Shown here one piece after another: positions 34,992 through 43,929 of a stretch of DNA of 64,000 nucleotides. This DNA is from an uncultured Steroidobacter sp. Lineage in GTDB: Bacteria > Pseudomonadota > Gammaproteobacteria > Steroidobacterales > Steroidobacteraceae. Position numbers and translations under genes: made by a program. A model generated the notes under the pieces. That model saw only the letters and a list, made by a program, of their open reading frames with translations, had not been told where the DNA came from and ran no database searches. The stretch's first letter is position 1, and each line of letters begins with the position of its first letter. Where the stretch lies: assembly GCF_937958065.1 (NCBI RefSeq), contig NZ_CALFXI010000100.1:1-64000 (forward strand), in the 5' to 3' direction.

Positions 34992-35314
34992 GCTTGCTCA
35001 CTCCTTTTGAGCTGGAGCTTACAAGCGCAACCCTGCTCCTGCACGTCCCCGGTGCGGCCGGCCAGGGCCCAGCCGAGTGGCGGGGACCGCAGATGCCGAG
35101 AGCGCCGTCGCAAACTGATTCTAAGCTGGCTGGAGGCAGCGAATGGCTCTCCACCCTGCACCAATGGGCATTGAACCGCCCCCTAGCCCGCACGTACGAT
35201 GCCTGCGGGATGGATCGGGAGGCTACATAACCCAGATCCCGGCGAGGGACCGCCGCACGCCGAACCCGTGGTTTGCGTGTCCGTTCGGGATTCCTGGTTC
35301 CGGGGAGCAGCATC
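34992..35314. other. Divergent intergenic region
   Basis: This 323-base region lies between the leftward oxidoreductase and the rightward LuxR regulator. TTGAAC (35171-35176) and TACGAT (35195-35200), 18 bases apart, form a plausible sigma-70 promoter for the regulator. GGGGAG sits about 8 bases before its ATG. I see no gene or repeat in it. Confidence 0.45.
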
Positions 35315-35947
35315 ATGAAAATCCTCATCGTCGATGACCATCCGTTGTTTCGTGCCGGTTTCCACGCGGTGCTCGAGCAGAGCGACCTGGACGCCGGTGT
35401 GTTGAGCGTGTCCTCGGTGCCCGAGGCACTGCAGAGCCTGCAAACGGATGGCGATATCGGGCTGGTGCTGCTCGACATCCACCTGAAGGGCGATGATGGG
35501 TTCAATGCGCTGAAAGTGATCGGCGAGCGCTTCCCGACCACCGCCTGCATCATGATTTCCGGCGACGATCAGCAAGCCGTCGCGGCCCGCGCGGTGGCCG
35601 CCGGCGCCTCCGGGTTCATTCCCAAGTCCTTTACCGCCGACGAGATGATCGCCTCGATCCGCAAGGTGCTCGCCGGTGAAGTGTTCGTGCCCGAGACGAC
35701 CAACCTGACCGCGACCGGCCAGCCCAACGGGCTGACGCTGCGCCAGCTGGAAGTCATCAGCATGTTGGGCCGCGGCTTCTCCAACAAGGAAATCGCGCGC
35801 GCGCTCGACGTTGCCGAGCGTACGGTCAAGGCCCACGTGAGCGCGGTGTTCGAAGCGCTCAACGTGCGCAATCGGACTCAGGCGGTGCTGGTCGCGCAGA
35901 AGCGAGGCTTCCTGCCCTCGTCGCCTGCTTACGCCAACGCGCGCTAA
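35315..35947 (+). CDS. LuxR/NarL-type response regulator
   Basis: A 210-residue regulator. The receiver has ILIVDDHPLF and phospho-acceptor Asp54 (LVLLDIHL). The C-terminal LuxR HTH is GLTLRQLEVISMLGRGFSNKEIARALDVAERTVKAHVSAVFEALNVRNRTQAV. The start ATG is supported by GGGGAG. It precedes a hybrid kinase by 28 bases and is very likely its partner or co-regulator. Confidence 0.93.
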   Translation: MKILIVDDHPLFRAGFHAVLEQSDLDAGVLSVSSVPEALQSLQTDGDIGLVLLDIHLKGDDGFNALKVIGERFPTTACIMISGDDQQAVAARAVAAGASGFIPKSFTADEMIASIRKVLAGEVFVPETTNLTATGQPNGLTLRQLEVISMLGRGFSNKEIARALDVAERTVKAHVSAVFEALNVRNRTQAVLVAQKRGFLPSSPAYANAR

Positions 35948-35975
35948 CCCGTTCCTCTAGCAAATCCGTCTTCTC

Positions 35976-37739
35976 ATGGACGCCGCACTGTTGCGACGCG
36001 TTGAGCAGCAGCGCGTGGAAATGTTGTATGGCAATGCCTTGGCCGTGTCCGGCTCGGCATTGCTCATGGTCGCGATGATCGCGGTCATCACCTGGCCGCA
36101 CACCTCGCACACGCGGATCGTCAGCTGGTCGATTGCGACACTGCTGGTGCAGGCCGCCAGCCTGGTGCTCACCGCAAGCTATCGAAACTCCGACGATCGC
36201 GCGACCGCATCGAGTGCCTGGGGCTGGCGCTTCACGGCGGCTTCCGCCATCGCGGGTTGCGTGTGGGGCTCTTCGGCATTCGTGCTGGTGGATTCAGATC
36301 AACCGCTCACGCTGGCTTTGATCGCCGCATGTCTGGCGGCTCGCGCCACGATCAGCGTGATCACGCACGCTCACTTTCCTCCGGCGCTGCATGCATTCAC
36401 CGCACCGGTGTTTGGCTTGCTGGCGCTTCGTTACATCATGCTCGGCGGTTATGGAAATGCCGCGCTTGGCGTGATGTGGTTTGCGGTGCTGGGCTATCTG
36501 TTGTTGTTCGGCGATCGCCAGGCGCGAGTGATCGTGGCGCAGATCAGGTTGCGCTACGAGAACGAGCAGCTCGTCGGCCAGCTGCAGCAGCAATATGCAC
36601 TGGCCGATCAGGCACGCGCCCGCGCCGAATCCGCCAGCCGCTCCAAGTCCTTGTTCTTCGCCGCCGCCAATCACGATCTGCGTCAGCCGCTGCATTCGCT
36701 GGGCCTGTTCGCGACCGCCCTGCGCAATGGCAAGGTCGACGACCAGGGCCGGCGCATGATCGATCAGATCCTGCAGGCGACCGAATCGCTGGAGCAGCTG
36801 TTCGACAATCTGCTGGACATTTCCAAGCTCGATGCCGGCCAGGTCGAGGTCAAGAAGGAGATCGTGCCGGCGAATCTGGTGCTGGATCGTCTGCGCAGCA
36901 CGTTCACGAAGTCGGCGGAAGAAAAGGGCCTCAAGCTGGTCGTACGCCGCTCCCGAGGCGTGCTGTACACCGACCCGACGTTGCTGTTCCGCGTGTTGTC
37001 CAATCTGGTCGCGAACGCGATTCGCTACACCGAGAAAGGCGGCGTGATCGTGGCGTGCCGGAAGCGCCGCAACGGCGTGAGCATCGAAGTGTGGGACTCG
37101 GGCATCGGCATCCCACACGAACAACACGAGCGCATCTTCGAAGAGTTCTACCAGCTCAACAACCCGGCCCGCGATCGTTCACGCGGCCTGGGATTGGGCC
37201 TGGCCACCGTGCGCCGTATCGTCAGCCTGCTCGAACATCCGTTGAACGTGCGCTCGACGCTGGGTCGCGGCTCGCGCTTCAGCATCGAAGTGCCGCTCGC
37301 CGATCCGAACAAGATCCACTCGGGCGCCGCGACCATCGAGCAGAAGGTGCCGAACCTGATCGGCGGCAAGCTCATCATGGTCATCGACGACGAAGAGTCG
37401 GTGCGCCTCGGCATGCAGAGCCTGCTGGAGAGCTGGGGCTGCAAATGCATCACCGCCATGGATTCGGACGAGGCATTGGCCAGTATCAACGGTCGCGTAC
37501 CGGACTTCATCATTGCGGACTTGCGCCTGCGCGGCGATCGCAACGGCATCGATGCCATTCGGGAGCTGCGCGCGAAGCTGGGCGACGGCATTCCCGCCGT
37601 GCTGATCTCCGGCGACACGGCAACGGAGCAACTCCGCAAGGTCAGCGCTGCCGGCCTGACCATGATGCACAAGCCGCTCAAGGCAGTGCGCTTGCGCGCC
37701 CTGCTCAATCACGAGTTCGCGAAGAAGCAGCGCGTCTGA
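35976..37739 (+). CDS. Hybrid sensor histidine kinase with C-terminal receiver (NahK/ErcS'-like)
   Basis: A 587-residue protein. About six transmembrane helices (residues 20-180) form a membrane sensor without a large periplasmic loop. A coiled linker leads to the His-box AAANHDLRQPLHSLGLF (His233), then N-box NLVANAIRYTEKGG, G1 DSGIGIP and G2 RGLGLGLATVRRI. The C-terminal receiver (IMVIDDEESVRLGM, phospho-acceptor in IIADLRL) follows at about 465-580. The NHDLRQPLH box is typical of NahK-type hybrid kinases. It is adjacent to the LuxR regulator. Confidence 0.92.
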   Translation: MDAALLRRVEQQRVEMLYGNALAVSGSALLMVAMIAVITWPHTSHTRIVSWSIATLLVQAASLVLTASYRNSDDRATASSAWGWRFTAASAIAGCVWGSSAFVLVDSDQPLTLALIAACLAARATISVITHAHFPPALHAFTAPVFGLLALRYIMLGGYGNAALGVMWFAVLGYLLLFGDRQARVIVAQIRLRYENEQLVGQLQQQYALADQARARAESASRSKSLFFAAANHDLRQPLHSLGLFATALRNGKVDDQGRRMIDQILQATESLEQLFDNLLDISKLDAGQVEVKKEIVPANLVLDRLRSTFTKSAEEKGLKLVVRRSRGVLYTDPTLLFRVLSNLVANAIRYTEKGGVIVACRKRRNGVSIEVWDSGIGIPHEQHERIFEEFYQLNNPARDRSRGLGLGLATVRRIVSLLEHPLNVRSTLGRGSRFSIEVPLADPNKIHSGAATIEQKVPNLIGGKLIMVIDDEESVRLGMQSLLESWGCKCITAMDSDEALASINGRVPDFIIADLRLRGDRNGIDAIRELRAKLGDGIPAVLISGDTATEQLRKVSAAGLTMMHKPLKAVRLRALLNHEFAKKQRV

Positions 37740-37742
37740 GCG

Positions 37743-38222
37743 TCAACCTGAAGCGTTGCCGAAAGCGGCGTCCATATAGATGAACGGATTCCGGCACGCC
37801 ACGATCATGCCGCTGTAGACGATCGTGGCCCGCTTCGGGTCGGGCACACGGAAGAAGTTGCTGCCGATCAGATATTCCGTCAGCACATAGCGCTCCAGCC
37901 CTTCCAGTCCGTTACGCGCTTTGGAAATGTGCGCGGGCAGCCAGGGCACGAAGCGATCGGCGAACACGGTCACCTTCACTTCTTTACGCTGCATCCGTTC
38001 GCTCGCCAGGATGTCTTTGACGAACGCCTGTAGCGACGTCCCATCCAGATCGATCCCCGGCAGGTTGTCTCTGATGACCCGTTCAACCCAGGAAGCACGG
38101 TAGCCGGTCAACTCCCCCCACGAGGCCGCACCGAAGATTCCCAGTGCCACTGTGCCGCAGGCGCCGGCAATGAGCAGCCTGCGCCGGCTGCGTGAGAATT
38201 TGCTGGTCTGATTCATCGTCAT
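37743..38222 (-). CDS. Small subunit-like protein of the GMC dehydrogenase
   Basis: A protein of about 159 residues with an N-terminal SRRRLLIAGACGTVALGIFGA segment, a twin-arginine-like signal or anchor. The remainder (YRASWVERVIRDNLPGIDLDGTSLQAFVKDILAS) is helical, without a family I firmly recognise. Position and size match the small gamma-type subunits that escort GMC dehydrogenases through Tat. It begins 5 bases after the GMC stop. The ATG at 38222 is chosen; 38216 and a TTG at 38234 are alternatives. Confidence 0.7.
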   Translation of the reverse strand: MTMNQTSKFSRSRRRLLIAGACGTVALGIFGAASWGELTGYRASWVERVIRDNLPGIDLDGTSLQAFVKDILASERMQRKEVKVTVFADRFVPWLPAHISKARNGLEGLERYVLTEYLIGSNFFRVPDPKRATIVYSGMIVACRNPFIYMDAAFGNASG

Positions 38223-38226
38223 CTCG

Positions 38227-39648
38227 TCACGCAATCAAAGCGGCGCTGCGCAGGGACAGCGCAGCCACACTCAAGCTGGGATTCGAATTCGGCCCGGACG
38301 GAAACACCGACGAGCCGACCACCACGAGATTGCGCACGTCGTGGTGGATCTGTTTGGCATCGATCACCGACGACGCGCGCTCGGTGCCCATGCGCAGCGA
38401 GCCCTGGATGTGAGACTCGGTATCGCGCATGCCTTTGAAATCGATGCGCTCGACCGGCAGCGGTTCGAGCACCCTTTGGATATTCGTCAAGGACTCCTGG
38501 ATGCCACGCTTGGCGTACTCGGATACATCCGCGTGCAGCACCTTCGGCACGCCATCGTCGTCGAGCACGACGCGGTTGGAGTCCTGCGGCAGATCCTCCA
38601 CCACGACCACCAACGGCGTGAGCTGGCGCCAACGTCCATATTCCTTGCGCAGGCCATGCGGCCAACGATTGTCGAAATAGATCAACGCGCCCGCGTAGTC
38701 CTTGCGGAACGGGCCGTCGTACAGCGAGTAGTTCAATGCCGTGGTGATCGTGCCGCCATCGAGGCTGTCCACGCCATCGAGCAGCACTTCGAGGTGGTAG
38801 CCCACTTGTTCGTGAATGCCGACACCGGTTAGTGGATGATCGATCCCGGAGCGCAGCAGGATGGCGGGACTGTGGATCGCATTCGCGCCCAGCACGAACA
38901 GCTCGCCCGTAACTCGATGCTCCGCGCCGCCTTTCTTATACACAGCGGCGCTCACACTGCCGTTGGCATGATCGAAGTGCGTCACCTCGCATTCGGTGCG
39001 AATTTCGACGTTGGGATGCTCGCGCAGATTGGTGAAGCCATTCTCGAAGGTGAACTTCGCATTCACCGGACACAGATTGCATCGAGCCGAGGCACAGCAG
39101 GGTGGGCGCCCCGCGTCCGCGACACTGGCGCGCGCAGTGGCGATGGGAACATGAAACTGCGGCTGAGCCTTGCGCATGATCGCGTCGACCGCGGTCTGCT
39201 TGTGCGGCGGCTGAGGAAACGGCGCCGAGCGCGGCAGGATCTCGGCCATCTCCGGCGAACCCGCCACCGACATCTTGGTTTCAGCCGCGAGGTAGTAGGG
39301 CTCCAGCTCGTCGTAGTCGAGCGGCCAGTCCTGCGCCACGCCATACTTGCTGCGCATCCGGAAATCGCTCGGATGAAAGCGCGGTGTCTGCGCATACCAA
39401 CAGTTGGTGCCGCCACCGACGCCGATAGTGAAGTTCCAGACCTTTTTCGCAGCGTCGGTGCGGAACGTGGAGCCCGGCAGGACCGGCGAGTTCCTGTTTT
39501 GTTCGAGCTGCCAGGCGTGCGAGTTGAAAGTGCCACGTTCGAGCATCAGGATCTTCGCCGCCGGTCGCTTGCTCAGGTAACCCTCGACAAAAAACAATGA
39601 ACCGAACCCCGACCCGACCACGACGACATCGAAATGCTCTTGAACCAT
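38227..39648 (-). CDS. GMC-family FAD oxidoreductase with cysteine cluster
   Basis: A 473-residue flavoprotein. The FAD-binding N-terminus is VVVVGSGFGSLFFVEGYL. The GMC-type substrate end has the His (ESHIQGSLRMG) and Asn (NPSLSVAALSL) active-site pair. A cysteine motif CCASARCNLCPVN at about 182-192 resembles the 3Fe-4S ligand loop reported for FAD-dependent glucose dehydrogenase. Neither a signal peptide nor a cytochrome subunit gene is visible; export would depend on the small partner encoded downstream. The likely substrate is a sugar or alcohol, not determined. Confidence 0.88.
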   Translation of the reverse strand: MVQEHFDVVVVGSGFGSLFFVEGYLSKRPAAKILMLERGTFNSHAWQLEQNRNSPVLPGSTFRTDAAKKVWNFTIGVGGGTNCWYAQTPRFHPSDFRMRSKYGVAQDWPLDYDELEPYYLAAETKMSVAGSPEMAEILPRSAPFPQPPHKQTAVDAIMRKAQPQFHVPIATARASVADAGRPPCCASARCNLCPVNAKFTFENGFTNLREHPNVEIRTECEVTHFDHANGSVSAAVYKKGGAEHRVTGELFVLGANAIHSPAILLRSGIDHPLTGVGIHEQVGYHLEVLLDGVDSLDGGTITTALNYSLYDGPFRKDYAGALIYFDNRWPHGLRKEYGRWRQLTPLVVVVEDLPQDSNRVVLDDDGVPKVLHADVSEYAKRGIQESLTNIQRVLEPLPVERIDFKGMRDTESHIQGSLRMGTERASSVIDAKQIHHDVRNLVVVGSSVFPSGPNSNPSLSVAALSLRSAALIA

Positions 39649-39788
39649 CCATCCTCCGAACGCGCATCGGGTTCAAACCGACGCGCCGCCCGGAAGTTCC
39701 CTGAGTGGTAACATTTGCGCGGATGCCTGACAGCTTCGCTGGGGATTCCGTGTAAGCTGTCCGCATCCGGCAACACTGAAATTCTTTC

Positions 39789-40652
39789 ATGTCCAAGAGC
39801 ACAGTTTCCGAACGCGCTTCCAAAGGCGTCCGCTTGCAGAAGGCGATGGCCGATGCCGGTCTCGGCGCGAGGCGCGATTGCGAAGAGATGATTCTCGCCG
39901 GACGCGTCCAGGTGAACGGGCGCGTCGTCGACACCCTGCCCTGCTTCGTTGAGCCCGCAACCGACGTGGTCGAGCTCGATGGCGAAGTGATCGAGCTCCC
40001 CGTTCCTGAAGACAGCGCGGAGTCGAGCACCACCAAGGCGGCCTCGAAAGCGCGCGCACTCATCTACGTGTTGATCAACAAGCCGAAAGGCGTCATCACG
40101 ACCACGAGCGATCCCGAAGGTCGCCGCAACGTGCTCGACCTGGTGCCCGCCTCGATCCGCCGCGACGAGCGCTTGTTCCCTGTGGGGCGGCTGGACGGCG
40201 ATTCCACCGGTCTGCTGCTGATCACGAATGATGGCGATCTGGCTTATCAGCTCACGCATCCGAAGTTCGGCATCACCAAGGAATATCGTGTGCTGACCAC
40301 CGGGCTCGCCACCGATGAGCAGCTCCAGAAGCTGCGCGCCGGCATGTATCTGGTCACTCCGTCCACGGACGGGACGAAGACTTCGAAGCGCGCATCGATG
40401 GAGTCCGTGCGCATCATCAAGCGTTTCGTCGATCGTGCGCGCGGCGATCGCACGATGCTCAGCGTGACCTTGCGCGAAGGGCAGAATCGAGAGATCCGTC
40501 GGATGCTCGCGCGCGTCGGCTTGAAAGTGCGCGAGCTGGAGCGAGTGGCGATCGGCCCGTTGCGAGCGGGCGATCTCAAGCCGGGTCAGGCCAGGCTGCT
40601 CGGCAAGAAGGACGTGGAGAAACTGCGCGCGGCCACGCTCGGCAGCGGTTGA
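39789..40652 (+). CDS. RsuA/RluB/E/F-family pseudouridine synthase
   Basis: A 287-residue RNA-modifying enzyme. The N-terminal S4 RNA-binding domain (VRLQKAMADAGLGARRDCEEMILAGRVQVNGR) is followed by the synthase domain with the catalytic Asp in VGRLDGDSTGLLLITNDG and the late motif LREGQNREIRRMLARVG. It isomerises a uridine in ribosomal RNA. RluB is the most likely subtype, but RsuA or RluF cannot be excluded by eye. It is convergent with tesB, with no bases between the stops. Confidence 0.92.
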   Translation: MSKSTVSERASKGVRLQKAMADAGLGARRDCEEMILAGRVQVNGRVVDTLPCFVEPATDVVELDGEVIELPVPEDSAESSTTKAASKARALIYVLINKPKGVITTTSDPEGRRNVLDLVPASIRRDERLFPVGRLDGDSTGLLLITNDGDLAYQLTHPKFGITKEYRVLTTGLATDEQLQKLRAGMYLVTPSTDGTKTSKRASMESVRIIKRFVDRARGDRTMLSVTLREGQNREIRRMLARVGLKVRELERVAIGPLRAGDLKPGQARLLGKKDVEKLRAATLGSG

Positions 40653-41549
40653 TCAGCGCGGCTGTTTATCCAGCAAGCGCATCAACCCTTCCTGCGCGAC
40701 CGAGGCGACCAGCTTGCGGTCGCGGCTGAACATCTCGGCTCGGGTCAGGCCGCGAGCGCTGCCGGCGAACGGGCTCACCGCCTCGACCAGAATCCACTCG
40801 TCGGCGCGCGGCGGATTATGGAACCACATGGCGTGATCGAGGCTCGCCAGCATCACGTCCTTGTTCTGCATCGCTACCGGATGTTTCAGCAGCGCGGTCG
40901 AGACCAGGAAGTAGTCCGATAGATACACCAGCCCGGCGAGCTGCGTGAGCGGATCGTCCGGCAGCGGGGACGCGGAACGAATCCAGTACTGCGCCCGCTG
41001 CAACGACTGCTTGCGGAGCATGAACATCTCCGGATTCACCGGCTTCAATTCGATGATGGTCTGTTGGGAGAGCAGCGCGGTTGCCCCTTGCGGCAGCCGA
41101 TCGCCGAACTTCTCCACCAGCTGGCGCACGTCCATCAGATCTTCGGGATCCGGCACGTCACCGCTGACCGCCACCTCGTGCTGCAGACCCTCCTCGTGCC
41201 GGTGGAACGACAGCTCCATGTGGAAGATCGGCCGCGATCGCTGCCGGGCCACGACGCGTCGGGTCGAGAAACTGCCACCATCGCGGGTCAATTCCACATC
41301 GTAGATCACGGGAATGTCGCTCGCGCCAGGCAGCAGGAAATAGCCATGCAGCGAGTGGCAGACGCGGTCGGAAGCCACGGTGTGCTGGGCAGCCTTCAGG
41401 CCCTGGCCCAGGATCTGCCCGCCGAACAGCGTGCGATTGATGTTGATCTGGTTGACCTGGCTGCGGAACAGATTTGTGTCGAGCTGTTCCAGCTCCAGCA
41501 CTTCATGCAGAGACTTGGGAGCCGGGGGCGGCGAGATCGGGTTGGCCAT
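40653..41549 (-). CDS. tesB: Acyl-CoA thioesterase II
   Basis: A 298-residue double-hotdog thioesterase. Visible TesB blocks are FGGQILGQGLKAAQHTV, HSLHGYFLLPG, HMELSFHRHEEGLQHE, YLSDYFLVSTALLKHP, MLASLDHAMWFHNPPRADEW and VASVAQEGLMRL, covering the catalytic Asp, Ser/Thr and Gln. It hydrolyses medium- and long-chain acyl-CoA. The length equals the E. coli enzyme within a few residues. Confidence 0.94.
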   Translation of the reverse strand: MANPISPPPAPKSLHEVLELEQLDTNLFRSQVNQININRTLFGGQILGQGLKAAQHTVASDRVCHSLHGYFLLPGASDIPVIYDVELTRDGGSFSTRRVVARQRSRPIFHMELSFHRHEEGLQHEVAVSGDVPDPEDLMDVRQLVEKFGDRLPQGATALLSQQTIIELKPVNPEMFMLRKQSLQRAQYWIRSASPLPDDPLTQLAGLVYLSDYFLVSTALLKHPVAMQNKDVMLASLDHAMWFHNPPRADEWILVEAVSPFAGSARGLTRAEMFSRDRKLVASVAQEGLMRLLDKQPR

Positions 41550-41856
41550 GACGCCGAGTGTAGCACCCGCTCGGCGCCGGGCAGGACGGGCCGGCGCTGC
41601 CCTTCACCGGTGCCGGGGGGGCGACCCGCGGGCACCCAGCCCCGATCTCTACTCGGAATCTGCCAATTTGATCGGGCTTTGCGCAATTTTTTACGGCGTC
41701 GAGCCTGAAAAAAACCTCGCAGGGTGCATGTTCAGCCCTCTGGGGAATCTGATCGCAGGCTTCCCGAAGCCCTGCTCCAGCTGCGCAGCGCCGGCGGGAC
41801 CCGACAGCGAGTTGAACCGCCGCGTCGAAGTGCAGTGGTCTACGCTGGAGTGAGTA
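41550..41856. other. Intergenic, with hairpins
   Basis: This 307-base gap lies between the tesB start and the kinase stop, both leftward. A stem GGTGCC...GGGCACC sits at about 41608-41636 in the tesB upstream region. A strong hairpin GCAGGCTTC-CC-GAAGCCCTGC (about 41755-41776, one bulge) lies some 80 bases past the kinase stop and may terminate the efflux operon, though without a T-run. No gene is supported. Confidence 0.45.
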
Positions 41857-43221
41857 TCAAGCCGACGCGACGGTGAAGCCGATCGTCGTGGCGCCGTCCT
41901 CGCTCTCCGCGAAGACGGTGCCACCGTGCATGGTGGCCACCGCCCGAACGATGGCGAGTCCCAGCCCGTGATTCTCACGGCTGCCGCTGCGGGAGCTGTC
42001 GACGCGGTAGAAGCGGTCGAACAGCCTCGAAAGGTGCTCCCGCGCGATACCGGAGCCGGTGTTCTGCACCGAGACGCGAATCGCGCCTGGCTGCTGCAAA
42101 ACGAACACGACAATCTCGGCACCGCGCGGGGCGTGCTGGACGGCGTTCTGTAACAGATTGGTTACAGCACGCCGAAACAGAGAAGTCTCGATACTGGCCT
42201 GGGCATCGCCTTCGATGCGCACCCTGACGCCAGCTTCTTCGAAGATGAACTCCAGATACTCGACGGCGTGCGCCACTTCCTGCGCAATCGACACCTCGAC
42301 CCGGTTCGGCGCGCGCTCACCGCGGTCCGCCCGGGCCAGGAACAGCATGTCGTTGACAATGCCACGCAGCCGTTCGAGATCCTCCAGATTAGAGTGCAAA
42401 GCTTCTTTTAGTTCCGTGACACTGCGCTCGCGCGACAAAGTGACCTGCGTTTGACCGATCAGGTTGCCCAGCGGCGTGCGCAATTCATGCGCCACGTCCG
42501 CGTTGAACGCTTCGAGCTGCTGATACGCGGTCTCGAGTCGCGACAACGCGCCGTTGAAAGAATCGGCAAGCTCGGAAAGTTCCGGCGCCAGCGTGTCGGT
42601 CTGCAAGCGTCGCGACAGGTACCCTGGCGACAACTCCCGCGCTTCATTCGACAGCCGATCGAGCGGCCGCATGCCGACCCGCGCGATGTAGTATCCGAGC
42701 CCCGCCGCGCCCAATGCGCCCACCACCGTCAAGGCGATCAACCCGACCGTGAACGCCCGCAGCGTTTCCACGAACGGCGTCGAATCGATGCCAACGGTCA
42801 GGCGGACGGTCGGGCGCTCGCCGCGGCCTTCGACTTCGTCCGAGTAGGTCTTCAGCGGCGCCTCGTGCCCCGGCAGCATGACGTGCCCGAAGCCGTGGGT
42901 GCCCATCATCTGCCGCTGTTCGTCGGTCAACGGCACGCCATAGTGGAAGCGCGGGTCGTTACTCTGCACCCACAGGCTGACCCGATTGTTCTCGGAGATG
43001 GAGTTGTCGAACTTGGTACGCACATAGTCCCAGTACGCCACCTCGTCGTTGCGCATGATCATGGGCTTGTACATCGTCCAGCGCGCCTGCAGCTCGTTGC
43101 TTTGATGGCGTTCGAGCTCGCGCTTCAGCAATCCATGCATGGCGACGCTCAGCACCGAGAGCATGACGAAGCTGGCAACGGCGAACATCGCGGCCAGACG
43201 CTTGCTGATGGACAGCTTCAT
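41857..43221 (-). CDS. Sensor histidine kinase of the RND efflux operon
   Basis: A 454-residue kinase. The first transmembrane helix is LAAMFAVASFVMLSVLSVAM. A periplasmic domain of about 130 residues, a second helix (FTVGLIALTVVGALGAAGLGYYIA), HAMP, the His-box NADVAHELRTPLGNLIGQTQ, N-box NLLQNAVQHAP, G1 NTGSGIA and G2 NHGLGLAIVRAVA follow. It resembles heavy-metal sensors of the CusS/IrlS type. Its ATG overlaps the regulator stop (ATGA). It is the last gene of a five-gene leftward operon. Confidence 0.92.
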   Translation of the reverse strand: MKLSISKRLAAMFAVASFVMLSVLSVAMHGLLKRELERHQSNELQARWTMYKPMIMRNDEVAYWDYVRTKFDNSISENNRVSLWVQSNDPRFHYGVPLTDEQRQMMGTHGFGHVMLPGHEAPLKTYSDEVEGRGERPTVRLTVGIDSTPFVETLRAFTVGLIALTVVGALGAAGLGYYIARVGMRPLDRLSNEARELSPGYLSRRLQTDTLAPELSELADSFNGALSRLETAYQQLEAFNADVAHELRTPLGNLIGQTQVTLSRERSVTELKEALHSNLEDLERLRGIVNDMLFLARADRGERAPNRVEVSIAQEVAHAVEYLEFIFEEAGVRVRIEGDAQASIETSLFRRAVTNLLQNAVQHAPRGAEIVVFVLQQPGAIRVSVQNTGSGIAREHLSRLFDRFYRVDSSRSGSRENHGLGLAIVRAVATMHGGTVFAESEDGATTIGFTVASA

Positions 43222-43907
43222 ACGTCCTCGCCCTGCTCGTCGCGCACTTCCAGCACGTAGCCCATGCCACGCACCGTGTGCAGCAAGGTCGGTTTGAACG
43301 GATCGTCGAGCTTGCTGCGCAGCCGCTTCACCGCCACTTCCACTACATTGGTGTCGCTATCGAAATTCACGTCCCAGACCAGCTCGGCGATGGTGGTCTT
43401 GGACAGGATTTCGCCTTTACGGCGCGCCAGCGCCGCCAGCAGCGCAAATTCCTTCGCGGTCAGATCCAGGCGCTGACCATTGCGCCACGCCTTGCGCGCC
43501 AGCAGATCGATCTGCAGATCGGCGATCCGCAACTGCATGGCTTCCTGCCCGCGGCTGCGACGAGTGAGCGCCTGCAGGCGCGCCACCAGCTCGAGGAACG
43601 AGAACGGCTTGACCAGATAATCGTCCGCGCCTTCGCGCAAACCGCGCACACGATCGTCGACCCGATCGCGCGCCGTCAGCATGATCACCGGCGTCTGGCG
43701 ATGCTCGCGCAATGCGTGCAGGACGCTGAACCCGTCGGTGCCCGGTAACATCACGTCGAGCACGATCACGTCGTACTCGTATTCGAGTGCCATGTGCTTG
43801 CCATCGAGACCGTCGCGAGCCACGTCCACGACGTAGCCCTGCTCACGCAGACCACGCTCGAGGTAATCGGCCGTCTTGGGCTCGTCTTCTACGATCAGGA
43901 CTTTCAT
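43218..43907 (-). CDS. OmpR-family response regulator of the RND efflux operon
   Basis: A 229-residue regulator of the CusR/CopR/IrlR type. The receiver has VLIVEDEPKTADYL and phospho-acceptor Asp51 (VIVLDVMLPG), with YLVKPFSF. The winged helix is LTAKEFALLAALARRKGEILSKTTIAELVWDVNFDSDTNVVEVAVKRLR. The ATG before KVLIVEDE is the natural start. It sits 22 bases after the outer-membrane gene and overlaps the kinase gene by four bases. It presumably activates the pump operon that contains it. Confidence 0.93.
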   Translation of the reverse strand: MKVLIVEDEPKTADYLERGLREQGYVVDVARDGLDGKHMALEYEYDVIVLDVMLPGTDGFSVLHALREHRQTPVIMLTARDRVDDRVRGLREGADDYLVKPFSFLELVARLQALTRRSRGQEAMQLRIADLQIDLLARKAWRNGQRLDLTAKEFALLAALARRKGEILSKTTIAELVWDVNFDSDTNVVEVAVKRLRSKLDDPFKPTLLHTVRGMGYVLEVRDEQGEDV

Positions 43908-43929
43908 GGCAGCGTCGCGAGAATGATTG

